64,000 nucleotides of DNA from Labedella phragmitis (GCF_004078635.1 NZ_RZNB01000005.1:1-64000); one strand, 5' to 3'; shown: positions 50,487 to 60,347, numbered from the stretch's first letter. Numbers and translations: made by a program. Notes: a model not told the origin generated them from the sequence alone.

Positions 50487-51533
50487 ATGACCTACGTCGC
50501 CGCCCCCTCTCGCTACGACGGAACGATGCGGTACCGTCGCACGGGTCGATCGGGCCTCGACCTGCCGCTGCTGTCGCTCGGCCTCTGGCAGAACTTCGGT
50601 GATGACCGACCGTTCGAGACTCAGCGCGGGATCGTCCGGCGCGCGTTCGACCTCGGCATCACGCACTTCGACCTCGCCAACAACTACGGCCCGCCCTACG
50701 GCGCGGCCGAGCTCAACTTCGGGCGGATCCTCGCGACGGACCTCGCCCCCTACCGCGACGAGATCGTCGTCTCCTCGAAGGCGGGCTGGGACATGTGGCC
50801 CGGCCCGTACGGCCAGGGCGGCGGCGGCCGGAAGTACGTGCTCGCCTCGCTCGACCAGTCCCTCGGACGCCTCGGCCTCGACTACGTCGACATCTTCTAC
50901 TCCCACCGCTTCGACCCGACGACGCCGCTCGAGGAGACCGCGGTCGCGCTCGACACGGCCGTGAGACAGGGCAAGGCCCTCTACGTCGGCATCTCCTCGT
51001 ACGGCGCGGACGACACCCGGACGATCGCTGGCCACTTGCGCGAGCTCGGCACCCCGCTGCTCATCCACCAGCCGTCGTACTCGATGCTCAACCGCTGGAT
51101 CGAGACCGAGGGCCTCCTCGACGCGGCCGCCGAGGTCGGGGCCGGCGTCATCGGTTTCACGGCGCTCGCGCAGGGCCTGTTGACGGGCAAGTACCTCGAC
51201 GGCGTCCCCGAGGGTTCCCGCGCCTCCCTGGGCACGTCGTTCTCGCCCGACGTCCTCACCGATGACGTGCTCGCGAACGTGCGCGCGCTCGCGGGGATCG
51301 CGGAGCGGCGAGGGCAGTCGCTCGCCCAGCTCGCGCTCGCCTGGGCGCTGCGCGACGATCGCGTGACCTCGCTCGTGATCGGCGCCTCCTCGGTGAAGCA
51401 GCTCGAGCAGAACGTCGGCGCCCTCGAGAACACGTCCTTCACGGCGGAGGAGCTCGAGGAGATCGACCGCTACGCGACGGACGCGGGCGTCGACCTCTGG
51501 AAGGACGCGCGCGAGGGAAGCCTCGGGTCCTGA
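50487..51533 (+). CDS. aldo/keto reductase, YghZ / L-glyceraldehyde-3-phosphate reductase type
   Basis: 348 residues, ATG at 50487 with GGAAGGA upstream. Strong match to the YghZ (GPR)/MgrA group: MRYRRTGRSGLDLPLLSLGL, THFDLANNYGPPYGAAELNF, SSKAGWDMWPGPYG, YVDIFYSHRFDPTTPLEE and LIHQPSYSMLNRW. Enzymes of this type reduce L-glyceraldehyde-3-phosphate and methylglyoxal with NADPH. The next gene begins 1 bp after the stop. Confidence 0.92.
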   Translation: MTYVAAPSRYDGTMRYRRTGRSGLDLPLLSLGLWQNFGDDRPFETQRGIVRRAFDLGITHFDLANNYGPPYGAAELNFGRILATDLAPYRDEIVVSSKAGWDMWPGPYGQGGGGRKYVLASLDQSLGRLGLDYVDIFYSHRFDPTTPLEETAVALDTAVRQGKALYVGISSYGADDTRTIAGHLRELGTPLLIHQPSYSMLNRWIETEGLLDAAAEVGAGVIGFTALAQGLLTGKYLDGVPEGSRASLGTSFSPDVLTDDVLANVRALAGIAERRGQSLAQLALAWALRDDRVTSLVIGASSVKQLEQNVGALENTSFTAEELEEIDRYATDAGVDLWKDAREGSLGS

Positions 51534-51534
51534 C

Positions 51535-52299
51535 GTGTCCCGATCGAGCAGCACTCGCGGCGGGGTCGCCTCGCGATTGGCGGGAGTCGGCATCGCCGCG
51601 CTCGTGCGAGCGGTGCGGCTCGTCCGCTCGCCGCGGCCGATCCACTCGGCGGGAGTCGTCGTCAGGGGTCGGCTCGAGCCTGTGCGGGATCGCGCCGCGA
51701 CGAGCGGCATCGCGTGGATCGACGACCCACACGCACTCGAACTGACGGGTCGGGTCTCGCGCGGTATCGGAACGCCCGTGCCCGCCCCCGACATCTGGGG
51801 ACTCGCGCTCCGCCTGCACGGCGGCGACCCGTCGGACGGCGCCCGGTTCGCCGATGAGGGCGTCGGCGACCTGCTCCTCTCGAGCGTCGGGAACCTCGGC
51901 GTGCCGTGGCGGTTCGTCCCGGTCGCCCGCTTGTCGGCGCACGGAGCGGTCTTCACGACCGTCATGCCGTACCGCTCGCCGAACGGACCCGTGCTCGTGG
52001 GCGCCCGCACCGTCTCGGGAGCGCCGGCGTCGGCCTCGGCGCGGGGAGTCGCGATCGAACTCGCTCGCACGCCGTGGCTCCTGCAGCTGCTGTGGGCGGT
52101 GCCGAACGGTCGATGGCGCCCGTTCGCCACCGTCTCGCTCAGCGCTCCGACGGCCCCGGATTCGACGAGGCCCGGCGCGGAGCTCGACACGGCTGCGCTG
52201 CGCTTCGACCCGGTGCTGTCGCCTCCACCCGGTGCCGCGACCTACGGCTGGACGCGGGCGCTCCGCGAACCCGCGTATCGGGTGGCGCGGCGGGGCTGA
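51535..52299 (+). CDS. uncharacterised protein
   Basis: 254 residues from a GTG directly after the reductase stop. Basic N-terminus, no clear signal peptide. Segments such as GRVSRGIGTPVPAPDIWGLA and LLLSSVGNLGVPWRFVPVAR recall actinobacterial proteins often annotated only as phosphodiesterase or hypothetical; a relation to catalase-like folds is possible but unproven. Probably in one transcript with the reductase. Confidence 0.7.
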   Translation: MSRSSSTRGGVASRLAGVGIAALVRAVRLVRSPRPIHSAGVVVRGRLEPVRDRAATSGIAWIDDPHALELTGRVSRGIGTPVPAPDIWGLALRLHGGDPSDGARFADEGVGDLLLSSVGNLGVPWRFVPVARLSAHGAVFTTVMPYRSPNGPVLVGARTVSGAPASASARGVAIELARTPWLLQLLWAVPNGRWRPFATVSLSAPTAPDSTRPGAELDTAALRFDPVLSPPPGAATYGWTRALREPAYRVARRG

Positions 52300-52333
52300 C
52301 GGTCCTCGCCCCGATCGGACCCGCGGCCGCGGA

Positions 52334-53203
52334 TCACCGGGACGGTGCCGCCGTGCCCTTCCCCGGGTCGATCCCCGCCGCATCGCGCTCTCGCGTCGTG
52401 AGGTACAGGCGATGCGCCGTGATGACCACCGCGAGCCAGGCGAGCCCCAGGACCCACGCGGCGAGTACATCCGTGAACCAGTGGTGACCGAGGAACACCC
52501 TGCTCGCTCCGATCGCGAGCACGAAGACCGCAGCGACGGAGATCGTGAGGACCCGGGCGACGACGCTCGATTGCCGCAGGATCAGGAGATACGCGACGAT
52601 GCCGACGATGACCGTCGCGTTGAGGGTATGCCCGGACGGGAACGACGGCGATGTCTCGTACGGCGGCACGGCGTCCTCGGTCTCGGGACGTGCGCGTCCG
52701 ATGAGCTCCTTCCCTGCGATGGTCATGAGCAGCGAGCCGACGCCAGCGGCGGCGATGAGGATCACGGGGGTCCAGGACCGTCGGCGGAACGCGAGGGCGA
52801 GCATCGTCGCGACGGCGAGCACCGGCATGCCGATGACGCCGGCGATGTCGGTGAAGTGTGTGACGGCGCCGTCGAGCCACGGCGATCGCGCGGAGATCGC
52901 GGCATCGAGGAGGGGCTGGTCGAGCAAGGCGACGCCGTCCGTCTCGGTCACGGCCTCGTAGACCTCCGAGACGACGTACGTGAGGGCCGTGGCGATGGCC
53001 GCTCCGATGACGAGGAGCAGCACGAGCGCCTTGTTCGGCCCGAGCGCACGGCTGATTCGGTGGAAGAGGGCGGCCAAGAACCGGCCGAGCGGGGTCCGCC
53101 AGTCCGTGAGCTCCTGGGATCCGACGCGCCGGTCGTGCCGCAGCTCGCCCTCTGGTCCCGTCTCGTCGGGTCTCGGCCGGCCCAGGAGGTTCTTGTCCGT
53201 CAT
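52334..53203 (-). CDS. PAP2-family membrane phosphatase
   Basis: 289 residues with about six membrane helices. The three catalytic motifs are KELIGRARP, PSFPSGH and SRVFLGHHWFTDV, as in type 2 phosphatidic acid phosphatases and undecaprenyl-diphosphate phosphatases. The active site faces outside the membrane. Substrate probably a lipid phosphate. It is convergent with the preceding gene (35-bp spacer). Confidence 0.93.
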   Translation of the reverse strand: MTDKNLLGRPRPDETGPEGELRHDRRVGSQELTDWRTPLGRFLAALFHRISRALGPNKALVLLLVIGAAIATALTYVVSEVYEAVTETDGVALLDQPLLDAAISARSPWLDGAVTHFTDIAGVIGMPVLAVATMLALAFRRRSWTPVILIAAAGVGSLLMTIAGKELIGRARPETEDAVPPYETSPSFPSGHTLNATVIVGIVAYLLILRQSSVVARVLTISVAAVFVLAIGASRVFLGHHWFTDVLAAWVLGLAWLAVVITAHRLYLTTRERDAAGIDPGKGTAAPSR

Positions 53204-53370
53204 CGTGGCGACTCCTCGTGATCTTCTCCGTGAAGAGCGAGGGTAACGCGCCGGCTTCGTGCACGCCGGATCGACGGCGGGGATGGCGCGAGTCGCGGGA
53301 AGTGGCTAGAGCACCCGCCCGACGGGGGCAAGCGGGCAATGTCTGCCCTTTCGTGGCCCAAGATGGAGGA

Positions 53371-54018
53371 GTGACCACTTCAACGGAATCTCGCATCGAT
53401 CCCCAACCGGCAACGCCGGCGGAACCGACCGGACGCATCGTCCTCGTCCGCCACGGCGAGACGGAGTGGAGCCGATCGGGTCAGCACACCGGGTCGACGG
53501 ATCTCCCGCTCACGACGGTCGGCGAGCAGCAGGCCATGCTCCTCGGGACCGTCCTCGATGCGTCGGACTTCGGGCTCGCGCTCTCGAGTCCTCTCGCGCG
53601 GGCGCGCCGGACGGCGGAGCTCGCGGGTTTCCCCGACGCGATCGTCGAGCCGGACCTCATCGAGTGGGACTACGGCGCCTACGAGGGCCGCACGACTGCG
53701 GAGATCAGCGCAGAGCTCGGACACCGCTGGGACCTCTGGCACGACGGCGTCCCGGCCGGGACGACCCCGGGGGAGAGTGCGGCTGACGTGCGGAAGCGTG
53801 CCGATCGCGTGCTCGACCGGGCGCGCGCCGCGCTTCCCGACGGCGACGTCATCCTCTTCGCCCACGGCCACATGCTGCGCGCCATCGCGATCGCCTGGGT
53901 CGAGCTGGCGCCGACGGCCGGCACGATCTTCGCCCTCTCGACGTCGACGCTCAGCGAACTCGGTTTCGAGCACGGCCGCCCGGCGATCCGCGTGTGGAAC
54001 GCCCCGGTCGAGCACTGA
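53371..54018 (+). CDS. histidine phosphatase family protein
   Basis: 215 residues; GTG at 53371 with ATGGAGGA just upstream. The RHG motif VLVRHGETEWSRSGQHTGSTD holds the phosphohistidine, and AHGHMLRAIAIAW the second His; EWDYGAYEGRTTAEI contributes the acid. Resembles actinobacterial acid phosphatases of the phosphoglycerate-mutase fold. The substrate is not evident. Convergent with the LysR gene. Confidence 0.92.
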   Translation: MTTSTESRIDPQPATPAEPTGRIVLVRHGETEWSRSGQHTGSTDLPLTTVGEQQAMLLGTVLDASDFGLALSSPLARARRTAELAGFPDAIVEPDLIEWDYGAYEGRTTAEISAELGHRWDLWHDGVPAGTTPGESAADVRKRADRVLDRARAALPDGDVILFAHGHMLRAIAIAWVELAPTAGTIFALSTSTLSELGFEHGRPAIRVWNAPVEH

Positions 54019-54061
54019 CCCGGCGCATCAGGCGCCGCGATGCACCGCGGATCCTCCCGCG

Positions 54062-54970
54062 TCAGTGCTCGAGGAGCATCCGCCGCGCGAGCCGCGCGAT
54101 CTCACGTGTGGCGGGGGAGAGCACGGTGTCGCGGCGCTGAACCATCGCGATCACGTCCCAGAGCGGTTCCGCGAAGCCCACCGTGTGGAGGTTCTCGGGA
54201 AAGACGCGGCTCGCCGCGACGGCTCGCGAGACGATCGTGTCGCCCCCGCCCCGCGCGACGATGCTGAGGGCCGACTCGACGTGTTCGACCTCGAGGGTCG
54301 GCGTGAGGTCGACGCCCTCGACCTGAGCCCGGCTCGCGAGCTGGCGTCTCGTCGGGTCGCGCCAGCCGTAGTGGGCGTCGTAGAGCACGAGATCCGTCGC
54401 GCCGAGGTCGGCGATCGTCACGGGCTTCGCCGTCTTCGCGGGGTCGGCGGAGGCGAAGACGACCTCGTCGCGCATGAGGGGCGTGACCGTGAGTCCCTCG
54501 TTCTCGATCGGCAGCACCACGAGTCCGGCCTCGAGGTCGCCCGCCGCCACGGCGTCGGCGACCTCCACGGAGTTCTGCCCGATGATGCGCAGCCGCACGC
54601 GGGGATAGCGCTCATGGAAGGTCTCGAGCAACTGGCTGAGGAAGTAGAAGTTCGCGTTGCGCAAGAGCCCGAACGTCGCGACGCCGCCGAGGAGGGACGT
54701 GGACGAGCGGAGGGCGGCGTCGGCGCCGTCCACCGCGGTGACCGCCTCACGCGCGAAGGGGAGCAGCTCCTCGCCCGCGCTGGTCAGGGCGAGTTTCCGG
54801 GGCCCGCGCGTGAAGAGCCTCACCCCGTAGAGATGCTCGATCCGCTTGACGAGTTCCGACACGGAGGGCTGCGACATACCGAGCGCGCTCGCGGCGGCGG
54901 TGAACGTCCCGACGTCCGCGACGGCGAGGAAGGCACGCAATTGATTGAGCGTGAGGTTGCTGGCGACCAT
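54062..54970 (-). CDS. LysR-family transcriptional regulator of the glucoside operon
   Basis: 302 residues. HTH: LNQLRAFLAVADVGTFTAAA, SALGMSQPSVSELVKRIEHL, YGVRLFTRGPRKLALTSAG; then a periplasmic-binding-like effector domain. It is divergent from the HisD-like dehydrogenase gene with a 72-bp spacer containing TAGGTCAAACCTA (54970-54982), an inverted repeat TAGGT/ACCTA that is a good LysR operator candidate. The inducer is likely a metabolite of the imported compound. Confidence 0.9.
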   Translation of the reverse strand: MVASNLTLNQLRAFLAVADVGTFTAAASALGMSQPSVSELVKRIEHLYGVRLFTRGPRKLALTSAGEELLPFAREAVTAVDGADAALRSSTSLLGGVATFGLLRNANFYFLSQLLETFHERYPRVRLRIIGQNSVEVADAVAAGDLEAGLVVLPIENEGLTVTPLMRDEVVFASADPAKTAKPVTIADLGATDLVLYDAHYGWRDPTRRQLASRAQVEGVDLTPTLEVEHVESALSIVARGGGDTIVSRAVAASRVFPENLHTVGFAEPLWDVIAMVQRRDTVLSPATREIARLARRMLLEH

Positions 54971-54982
54971 AGGTCAAACCTA
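54970..54982. promoter_or_regulatory. candidate LysR operator
   Basis: TAGGTCAAACCTA: 5-bp arms TAGGT/ACCTA around CAA, starting at the last base of the LysR start codon. It has T-N11-A form, as expected for LysR-type binding, and sits between the two divergent start codons. Confidence 0.5.
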
Positions 54983-55042
54983 TGGGATGTCGACGGTAAT
55001 TCGGTATTGTCCAGGGGGAAGCCGGTTGGCAGGGTGAACATC

Positions 55043-56362
55043 ATGAAATTGAGCCCCCGCTTCCTCTCCGAGTACGACAATCGCCTCCGCCACCTCAAGG
55101 CGCCCGCGGTCGACGCGCCCCCGGCCCAGTCGGACCCGGCCGTCCGTGCGCGTGTCTCGGAGATGCTGTCGGACATCGAGGCCAGCGGGATCGACGCCGT
55201 GCGGCGTTACGCCCGCGAACTCGACCGCTTCGAGGACGCCGACTTCGAGATGTCGGCGGAACGGCTCGCATCGTCGGGCGATCGACTCGAGCCCGCCCTC
55301 CGCGAGGCCATCGAGCTCGGTTCGGAGCGGACGAAGCAATTCGCCCGTCTTCAGCGCGAGCACCTCACCGACTTCGAGGCCGAGCTCGTCCCGGGACTCG
55401 TGACAGGACAGCGCTACATCCCCGTCGCCCGCGTGGGAGCCTACCTGCCGGCCGGTCGCTTCCCCCTCACGGCGAGCGCCTTCATGACCGTCGGCGTCGC
55501 CAAGGTCGCCGGGGTGCCCACCGTCATCGGCTGCACGCCTCCCGGCCCCGACGGCCGACCGAACGACGCGGTCGCGTACGCCGCCTACCTCTCGGGCGTC
55601 GATCACCTCTACACGCTCGGGGGAGTGCAAGCGCTCGCCGCCATGGCCTTCGGTCTGCTCGGCGAGCAGCCCGTCGACATGGTCGTCGGTGCGGGAAACG
55701 CCTTCGTCGCGGAGGCCAAGCGCCAGCTCTTCGGTCGCGTCGCGATCGACCTCCTCGCGGGCCCCTCCGAGGTCGCCGTCATCGCGGACGAGACCGCGGA
55801 CGCCGAGATCGTCGCGGCGGACCTCCTCGGTCAGGCCGAGCACGGCCCCAACTCGCCCGCGGCGCTCGTGACGACCTCCGAGACCCTCGGCCTGGCCGTC
55901 ATCGAGGCGGTCGACCGCCAGCTCGAGACCCTCTCGACGCGTGAGATCTGCGGTCCGGCGTGGCGCGACTTCGGTTCCGTCGTGCTCGTCGGCTCCCGCG
56001 AGGACGCCGTCGCCGTCATGGACGAGTACGCGCCGGAGCACCTCGAGGTCCAGACGTCCGACGACGTGTGGTACCACGACACGCTCACCAACTACGGCTC
56101 ACTCTTCCTCGGGCACTGGAGCACCGTGGCCTACTCGGACAAGGGCATGGCGGGAACCAATCACACGCTCCCGACGGCCGGAGGCGCGAAGCACAGCGCC
56201 GGCCTCTCCGTCTCGCGCTACCTCAAGCCCCTCACCTACCAGCGCATCGCCCGCGAGGCCACACCGGCTCTCGCGGCCGCGGTCGACGTCATCTCCGCGA
56301 GCGAGGGGATGACCGCCCACCAGGCGACGGCCACGATGCGTCTCGCCACCTATGCTCAGTGA
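55043..56362 (+). CDS. HisD-like NAD-dependent alcohol dehydrogenase (histidinol dehydrogenase family)
   Basis: 439 residues. The family core is intact: IPVARVGAYLPAGRFPLTAS, VDHLYTLGGVQALAAMAFG, VGAGNAFVAEAKRQLFG, IDLLAGPSEVAVIADE, DLLGQAEHGPN, DEYAPEHLEVQ and GMAGTNHTLPTAGGAKHSAG. Placed in a catabolic operon with a LysR gene and sugar transporter and not among his genes, it is more likely a two-step oxidation enzyme for another amino or hydroxy alcohol, as known for the HpsN paralogue. A GTG 9 bp upstream is an alternative start. Confidence 0.85.
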   Translation: MKLSPRFLSEYDNRLRHLKAPAVDAPPAQSDPAVRARVSEMLSDIEASGIDAVRRYARELDRFEDADFEMSAERLASSGDRLEPALREAIELGSERTKQFARLQREHLTDFEAELVPGLVTGQRYIPVARVGAYLPAGRFPLTASAFMTVGVAKVAGVPTVIGCTPPGPDGRPNDAVAYAAYLSGVDHLYTLGGVQALAAMAFGLLGEQPVDMVVGAGNAFVAEAKRQLFGRVAIDLLAGPSEVAVIADETADAEIVAADLLGQAEHGPNSPAALVTTSETLGLAVIEAVDRQLETLSTREICGPAWRDFGSVVLVGSREDAVAVMDEYAPEHLEVQTSDDVWYHDTLTNYGSLFLGHWSTVAYSDKGMAGTNHTLPTAGGAKHSAGLSVSRYLKPLTYQRIAREATPALAAAVDVISASEGMTAHQATATMRLATYAQ

Positions 56363-56390
56363 TCGCACCATCGACCCTGCGAAAGACATC

Positions 56391-57740
56391 ATGAGAATCA
56401 CATCCCGAACGTTCCCCGCTCGACGCGTCCTCCTCGGCGGTCTGCTCGGCGTCTCCGCCGTCGCGCTCGTGGGCTGCGCAGCCCCCGGCTCCGGCTCCGG
56501 ATCGACCGCCGCCCGGCAGGACGAGATCACCGCGGAGGTGACCGCCGACCAGATCGCCGACCTCGGCGACGTCACCCTCACCCTCTGGGCCGACCAGGCG
56601 GAGGAGCCCCTCATGGACCTCCTCGTCCCGGTGTACGAGGAGGCCTACCCGAACGTGACGGTCGACGTCACCTACAAGAGCTTCGACGACCTCATCGCGA
56701 CGGTCGTGAACGCGGCCAACAGCGCCGACGCCCCCGACCTCTTCCAGGGCAACATCGGCTACGCGGTCGACGGGGCGCTCGTGAAGGCTGGACTCGTCCG
56801 TCCGCTCGACGACGTCGCGAGCGTGTACGGCTGGGAGGACGGCGCCGGCGCGAGCACTCTCGCACCCTCGCGCTGGACGGAGGACGGCTCGACGTTCGGC
56901 GACGGGACGCTCTACGGGATGTCCCCGATCAGCGAGGTCCAGGGCATCTACTACAACGAGTCGAAGCTCACCGAGCTCGGACTCGAGGCTCCGGAGTCCG
57001 TCGAGGACCTCGAGGCGGCGCTCCCGATCGCAGCGGCGGCCGGTGAGACGCCGATCATGCTCGGCAACTCCGACCAGTACGCCGCGACGCACATCTTCTC
57101 CGACATCGCCGCGACGACGCAGGACCCCGCCGACATCCGGGCCTGGATCGGCGGCGACCCCGACCAGACGTTCGCGACCGACGGCAACATCGAGGCGGCC
57201 GAGACCATGGCGGAGTGGGCGTCGAACGGCTACTTCGGCGAGGGCTACGACGGCCTCGGCAACCAGGACGCGATCGCGCGCTTCGCGGACGGCGACGGTG
57301 TCTTCTTCGTGGGAGGCTCCTGGAACGGGGCCTACCTCGACGCGGACGCGTTCGGCTTCGGCGCCCTCGCCTCCGGTGGAGTCGGTGCGACGGCGTCGCC
57401 GTGGCACATCAGCTCGTCGAGCGACGAGGCCATCGCCTCGATCGCCTTCCTCGACATGCTCCGCTCGCCGGAGACCGCTCAGTGGATCCTCGACGAGGGA
57501 CGGCTCCCGGTCGTGACGGACGGCGTCACCGCGTCGGGCGCCCTGCAGGAGCAGACCCTCGACGCGCTCACCGCCACGATCGAGGCCGGCACCCAGGTGG
57601 GCTACTACGACTGGACCACGACCGACATGCTCTCCGTCATGGGCGGCGGGCTGCAGGAGGTCATGGCCGGCCGGACCACGGCGGAGGACTTCGTCGACGC
57701 CGTGCAGAGCGCCTGGTCGAAGGAACACGGCGGCGCCTGA
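56391..57740 (+). CDS. carbohydrate ABC transporter, substrate-binding lipoprotein
   Basis: 449 residues. Lipobox ALVGC (VSAVALVGCAAPGSG) then an extracellular solute-binding fold of the sugar type: VTLTLWADQAEEPLMDLLVP, LYGMSPISEVQGIYYNESKL and GDGVFFVGGSWNGAYLDADA. ATG at 56391 gives a normal signal peptide; an ATG at 56352 would overlap the dehydrogenase gene. The TGA overlaps the permease ATG. Confidence 0.92.
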   Translation: MRITSRTFPARRVLLGGLLGVSAVALVGCAAPGSGSGSTAARQDEITAEVTADQIADLGDVTLTLWADQAEEPLMDLLVPVYEEAYPNVTVDVTYKSFDDLIATVVNAANSADAPDLFQGNIGYAVDGALVKAGLVRPLDDVASVYGWEDGAGASTLAPSRWTEDGSTFGDGTLYGMSPISEVQGIYYNESKLTELGLEAPESVEDLEAALPIAAAAGETPIMLGNSDQYAATHIFSDIAATTQDPADIRAWIGGDPDQTFATDGNIEAAETMAEWASNGYFGEGYDGLGNQDAIARFADGDGVFFVGGSWNGAYLDADAFGFGALASGGVGATASPWHISSSSDEAIASIAFLDMLRSPETAQWILDEGRLPVVTDGVTASGALQEQTLDALTATIEAGTQVGYYDWTTTDMLSVMGGGLQEVMAGRTTAEDFVDAVQSAWSKEHGGA

Positions 57741-58711
57741 TGGCCGTCACCTCCGCGACGCGCGCCGTCGTCGCCGGCCCCTCGGGTCGGCGGCGGCGGT
57801 CGCCGGTCGCCGGGTACAGCTGGAGCTCCCTGCTCTACGTCGCGCCTGCCCTGCTGTTCTTCGCCGTCTTCGTGATCTACCCGATCTGCATCTCGGTGCA
57901 GACGTCCTTCTACGAATACGACGGACTCACGCTCGCGACGCCGGTCGGTGCCGCGAACTACGTCGCGGTCTTCACCGACCCGTCGTTGCGCGAGGCTCTC
58001 CTGCACTCGCTCGTGCTCCTCGTCTTCTACGCCGCCCTCCCGGTCCTCATCGGTCTCGTGCTCGCCGGCGCCCTCTCGCGTATCCGGATCTACGGATTGA
58101 CGTTCTTCCGTGCGGCCCTCTTCATCCCGCAAGTGCTCTCGAGCGTCGTCGTCGCGGTCGCGTGGCGCGGCCTGCTCGCGGCCGACGGCCCGGTCAACGA
58201 CACCTTGCGCGCCGTCGGCCTCGGATCGGTCGCGACGAGCTGGCTGGGTGACTTCGACACGGCGCTGCCCGCGGTCGGCGCCATCGGGACGTGGGTCCAG
58301 TACGGACTCTGCATGGTGCTGTTCCTCGGCGGAATCGTCGGCATCGATCGATCTCTCTACGAGGCGGCCCGGCTGGACGGGGCCGGGGCGGTGCGCGAAT
58401 TCCGCGCCATCACCCTGCCGGCGCTCCGTCCGCAGATCTCGATCGCTCTCATCCTCTGCATCACGTTCGCGCTGCGAAACTTCGACATCATCTGGAACAC
58501 GACGCGCGGCGGCCCCGGTACCTCGACCGCCGTTCCGAGCGTCTACATCTACCAGGACGCGTTCCAGAACCGGGCGCTCGGACAGGCGTCGGCGCTCGCC
58601 GTCGTCCTCACCCTGCTCATTCTCGTGATCGTCGGCCTCGTGCAGCTCGCGCTGCGCGAGCGCAGCGAGATCCGTCCGCGTTCGCTCCGCCGATCGGGAG
58701 GACTCCGATGA
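57740..58711 (+). CDS. carbohydrate ABC transporter, permease 1
   Basis: 323 residues, six membrane helices (MalF/UgpA type). SWSSLLYVAPALLFFAVFVI starts the first helix; the EAA loop is DRSLYEAARLDGAGAVREFR. The ATG overlaps the upstream stop and the end overlaps permease 2 by 4 bp. The operon has no ATPase gene, so a shared MsmK-like ATPase elsewhere must energise it. Confidence 0.93.
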   Translation: MAVTSATRAVVAGPSGRRRRSPVAGYSWSSLLYVAPALLFFAVFVIYPICISVQTSFYEYDGLTLATPVGAANYVAVFTDPSLREALLHSLVLLVFYAALPVLIGLVLAGALSRIRIYGLTFFRAALFIPQVLSSVVVAVAWRGLLAADGPVNDTLRAVGLGSVATSWLGDFDTALPAVGAIGTWVQYGLCMVLFLGGIVGIDRSLYEAARLDGAGAVREFRAITLPALRPQISIALILCITFALRNFDIIWNTTRGGPGTSTAVPSVYIYQDAFQNRALGQASALAVVLTLLILVIVGLVQLALRERSEIRPRSLRRSGGLR

Positions 58712-59508
58712 AGGTCTCGCGTACGGAGACGACGCTCACCCACGCCCTCCTCGTCGTCGCCGCGATCATCGCGGTCTATCCGCTCATCTCGATCGTCCTG
58801 TCGGCCCTGCGCGGCGGCGACGGGTCGATCGGTCTCGGGAGCTTCGAGCTCGCGTGGGAGCGTGGCGGCTTCGGCACGGCCTTGCTCTCGAGCGCGTTCA
58901 TCTCCATCACGGTCGTCGTGGTCACGGTCGCCGTCGTGAGCCTCGCGGGCTTCGCCCTTGCGACGATGCGCGTGCCGGGCGGGCGGCTCATGCTGCCGAT
59001 CCTCCTCCTCGGCCTCGTCCTGCCCTACGAGGTCACCGTCCTCCCGCTCTACCAGCTCATGACCGATTGGGGACTGCTCGACACCTGGTGGGCGCTCATC
59101 CTCCCGCAGATCGGCCTGTCCGTCCCGCTCGGCGTGTTCTGGATGCGGTCCTTCTTCGCCTCCGTCCCGGGTGAACTCCTCGAGGCGGCGCGCATCGACG
59201 GCGCTGGTCGTTTCGAGACGTTCCGGCTCGTCCTCCTGCCCGTCGCCGGACCGGCGATCGCCACGCTCGCGACGATCCTGTTCCTCTTCACGTGGAACGA
59301 GTTCCTGCTCGCCCTCGTGCTCGTCCCGCAGGACCCGCTCGTGCAGACCGCTCCTCTCGCGCTGTCGTTCTTCGCCGGCGCGGGCCGGACGATCGACCCG
59401 AGCGTCACGGCGGCCGCCGCGGTCATCGTCGCCGCGCCGATCGTCATCGCGTACGTCATCCTCCAGCGACGCCTCATCTCCGGACTCACGGAAGGAGCGG
59501 TGAAGTGA
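58708..59508 (+). CDS. carbohydrate ABC transporter, permease 2
   Basis: 266 residues, six membrane helices (MalG/UgpE type): TLTHALLVVAAIIAVYPLIS, LPYEVTVLPLYQLMTDWGLL and the EAA loop GELLEAARIDGAGRFETFRL. Overlaps permease 1 at the start and the nitrilase-family gene at the end. It completes the importer with permease 1. Confidence 0.93.
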   Translation: MKVSRTETTLTHALLVVAAIIAVYPLISIVLSALRGGDGSIGLGSFELAWERGGFGTALLSSAFISITVVVVTVAVVSLAGFALATMRVPGGRLMLPILLLGLVLPYEVTVLPLYQLMTDWGLLDTWWALILPQIGLSVPLGVFWMRSFFASVPGELLEAARIDGAGRFETFRLVLLPVAGPAIATLATILFLFTWNEFLLALVLVPQDPLVQTAPLALSFFAGAGRTIDPSVTAAAAVIVAAPIVIAYVILQRRLISGLTEGAVK

Positions 59509-60347
59509 CGGCATCCCCGATCCCCACGGCCACTCGCGTCGTGTGCGAACAGCTCGCACCGACGATCGCGGACCTCGCGGGCAACCAGCGCCTCGTGCTG
59601 GAGACGATCGCGCGGGACGTCGCCGACGGCGCCGACATCGTCGTCCTGCCGGAGCTCGCGACGTCGGGCTACGTGTTCGAGTCGGCCGAGGAGGCCCGGT
59701 CCGTCGCCCTCCGGCGCGATGACCCGTTCTTCGCCCGTGTCGCGGAACTCCTCACGGGGACCGACGCGGTCGCGATCTTCGGGTTCTGCGAGCAGTCCGA
59801 CGGTGACGAGCTCTACAACAGCGCGGCCGTCGTGACCGCGACCGGCGTCGTCGAGGTGTACCGCAAGGTTCACCTGTGGGACCGGGAGACCCTCGTGTTC
59901 ACCCCCGGATCGGCGGCGCCGCCCGTCGTCGACACGGCCCACGGTCGTGTCGGGGTCATGGTCTGCTACGACCTCGAGTTCCCCGAGATGCCACGATCGG
60001 TCGCCCTCGCGGGCGCCGACCTCATCGCCGTGCCGACGAACTGGCCGTTCACGGACGTCCCGGCGGGGGAGCGGGCGCCCGAAGTGATCCACGCCCAGTC
60101 CTCGGCGAGGGCGAACGGCGTCTTCATCGCATGTTGTGATCGCGCCGGGATCGAGCGCGGCCAGCACTGGACGGAGGGCACCGTCATCGTCGACCAGTTC
60201 GGCTGGCCGATCGACCGGGCCTCGGGGGTCGCGCGAGCGACGGCCGACGTCTTCCTGCACCTCGCACGCGACAAGTCCATCTCGCCGCACAACGACCTGC
60301 TCGCCGACCGTCGACCCGACGTCTACCCGAAGGGAGCGGCACGATGA
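59505..60347 (+). CDS. nitrilase-superfamily carbon-nitrogen hydrolase
   Basis: 280 residues from a GTG overlapping the permease stop. The catalytic triad is readable: Glu in VVLPELATSGYVF, Lys in YRKVHLWDRE and Cys in VGVMVCYDLEFPEM, all in normal order. The family hydrolyses amides, carbamoyl compounds or nitriles in the cytoplasm. Its place between a sugar importer and a glucosidase implies that the substrate has a C-N bond. The stop overlaps the next ATG. Confidence 0.9.
   Translation: MTASPIPTATRVVCEQLAPTIADLAGNQRLVLETIARDVADGADIVVLPELATSGYVFESAEEARSVALRRDDPFFARVAELLTGTDAVAIFGFCEQSDGDELYNSAAVVTATGVVEVYRKVHLWDRETLVFTPGSAAPPVVDTAHGRVGVMVCYDLEFPEMPRSVALAGADLIAVPTNWPFTDVPAGERAPEVIHAQSSARANGVFIACCDRAGIERGQHWTEGTVIVDQFGWPIDRASGVARATADVFLHLARDKSISPHNDLLADRRPDVYPKGAAR

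Noticed and set aside
55043-56362. Biosynthetic hisD
   Set aside because: The family is right, but no other histidine genes are near, and the LysR, transporter and glucosidase neighbours point to catabolism.
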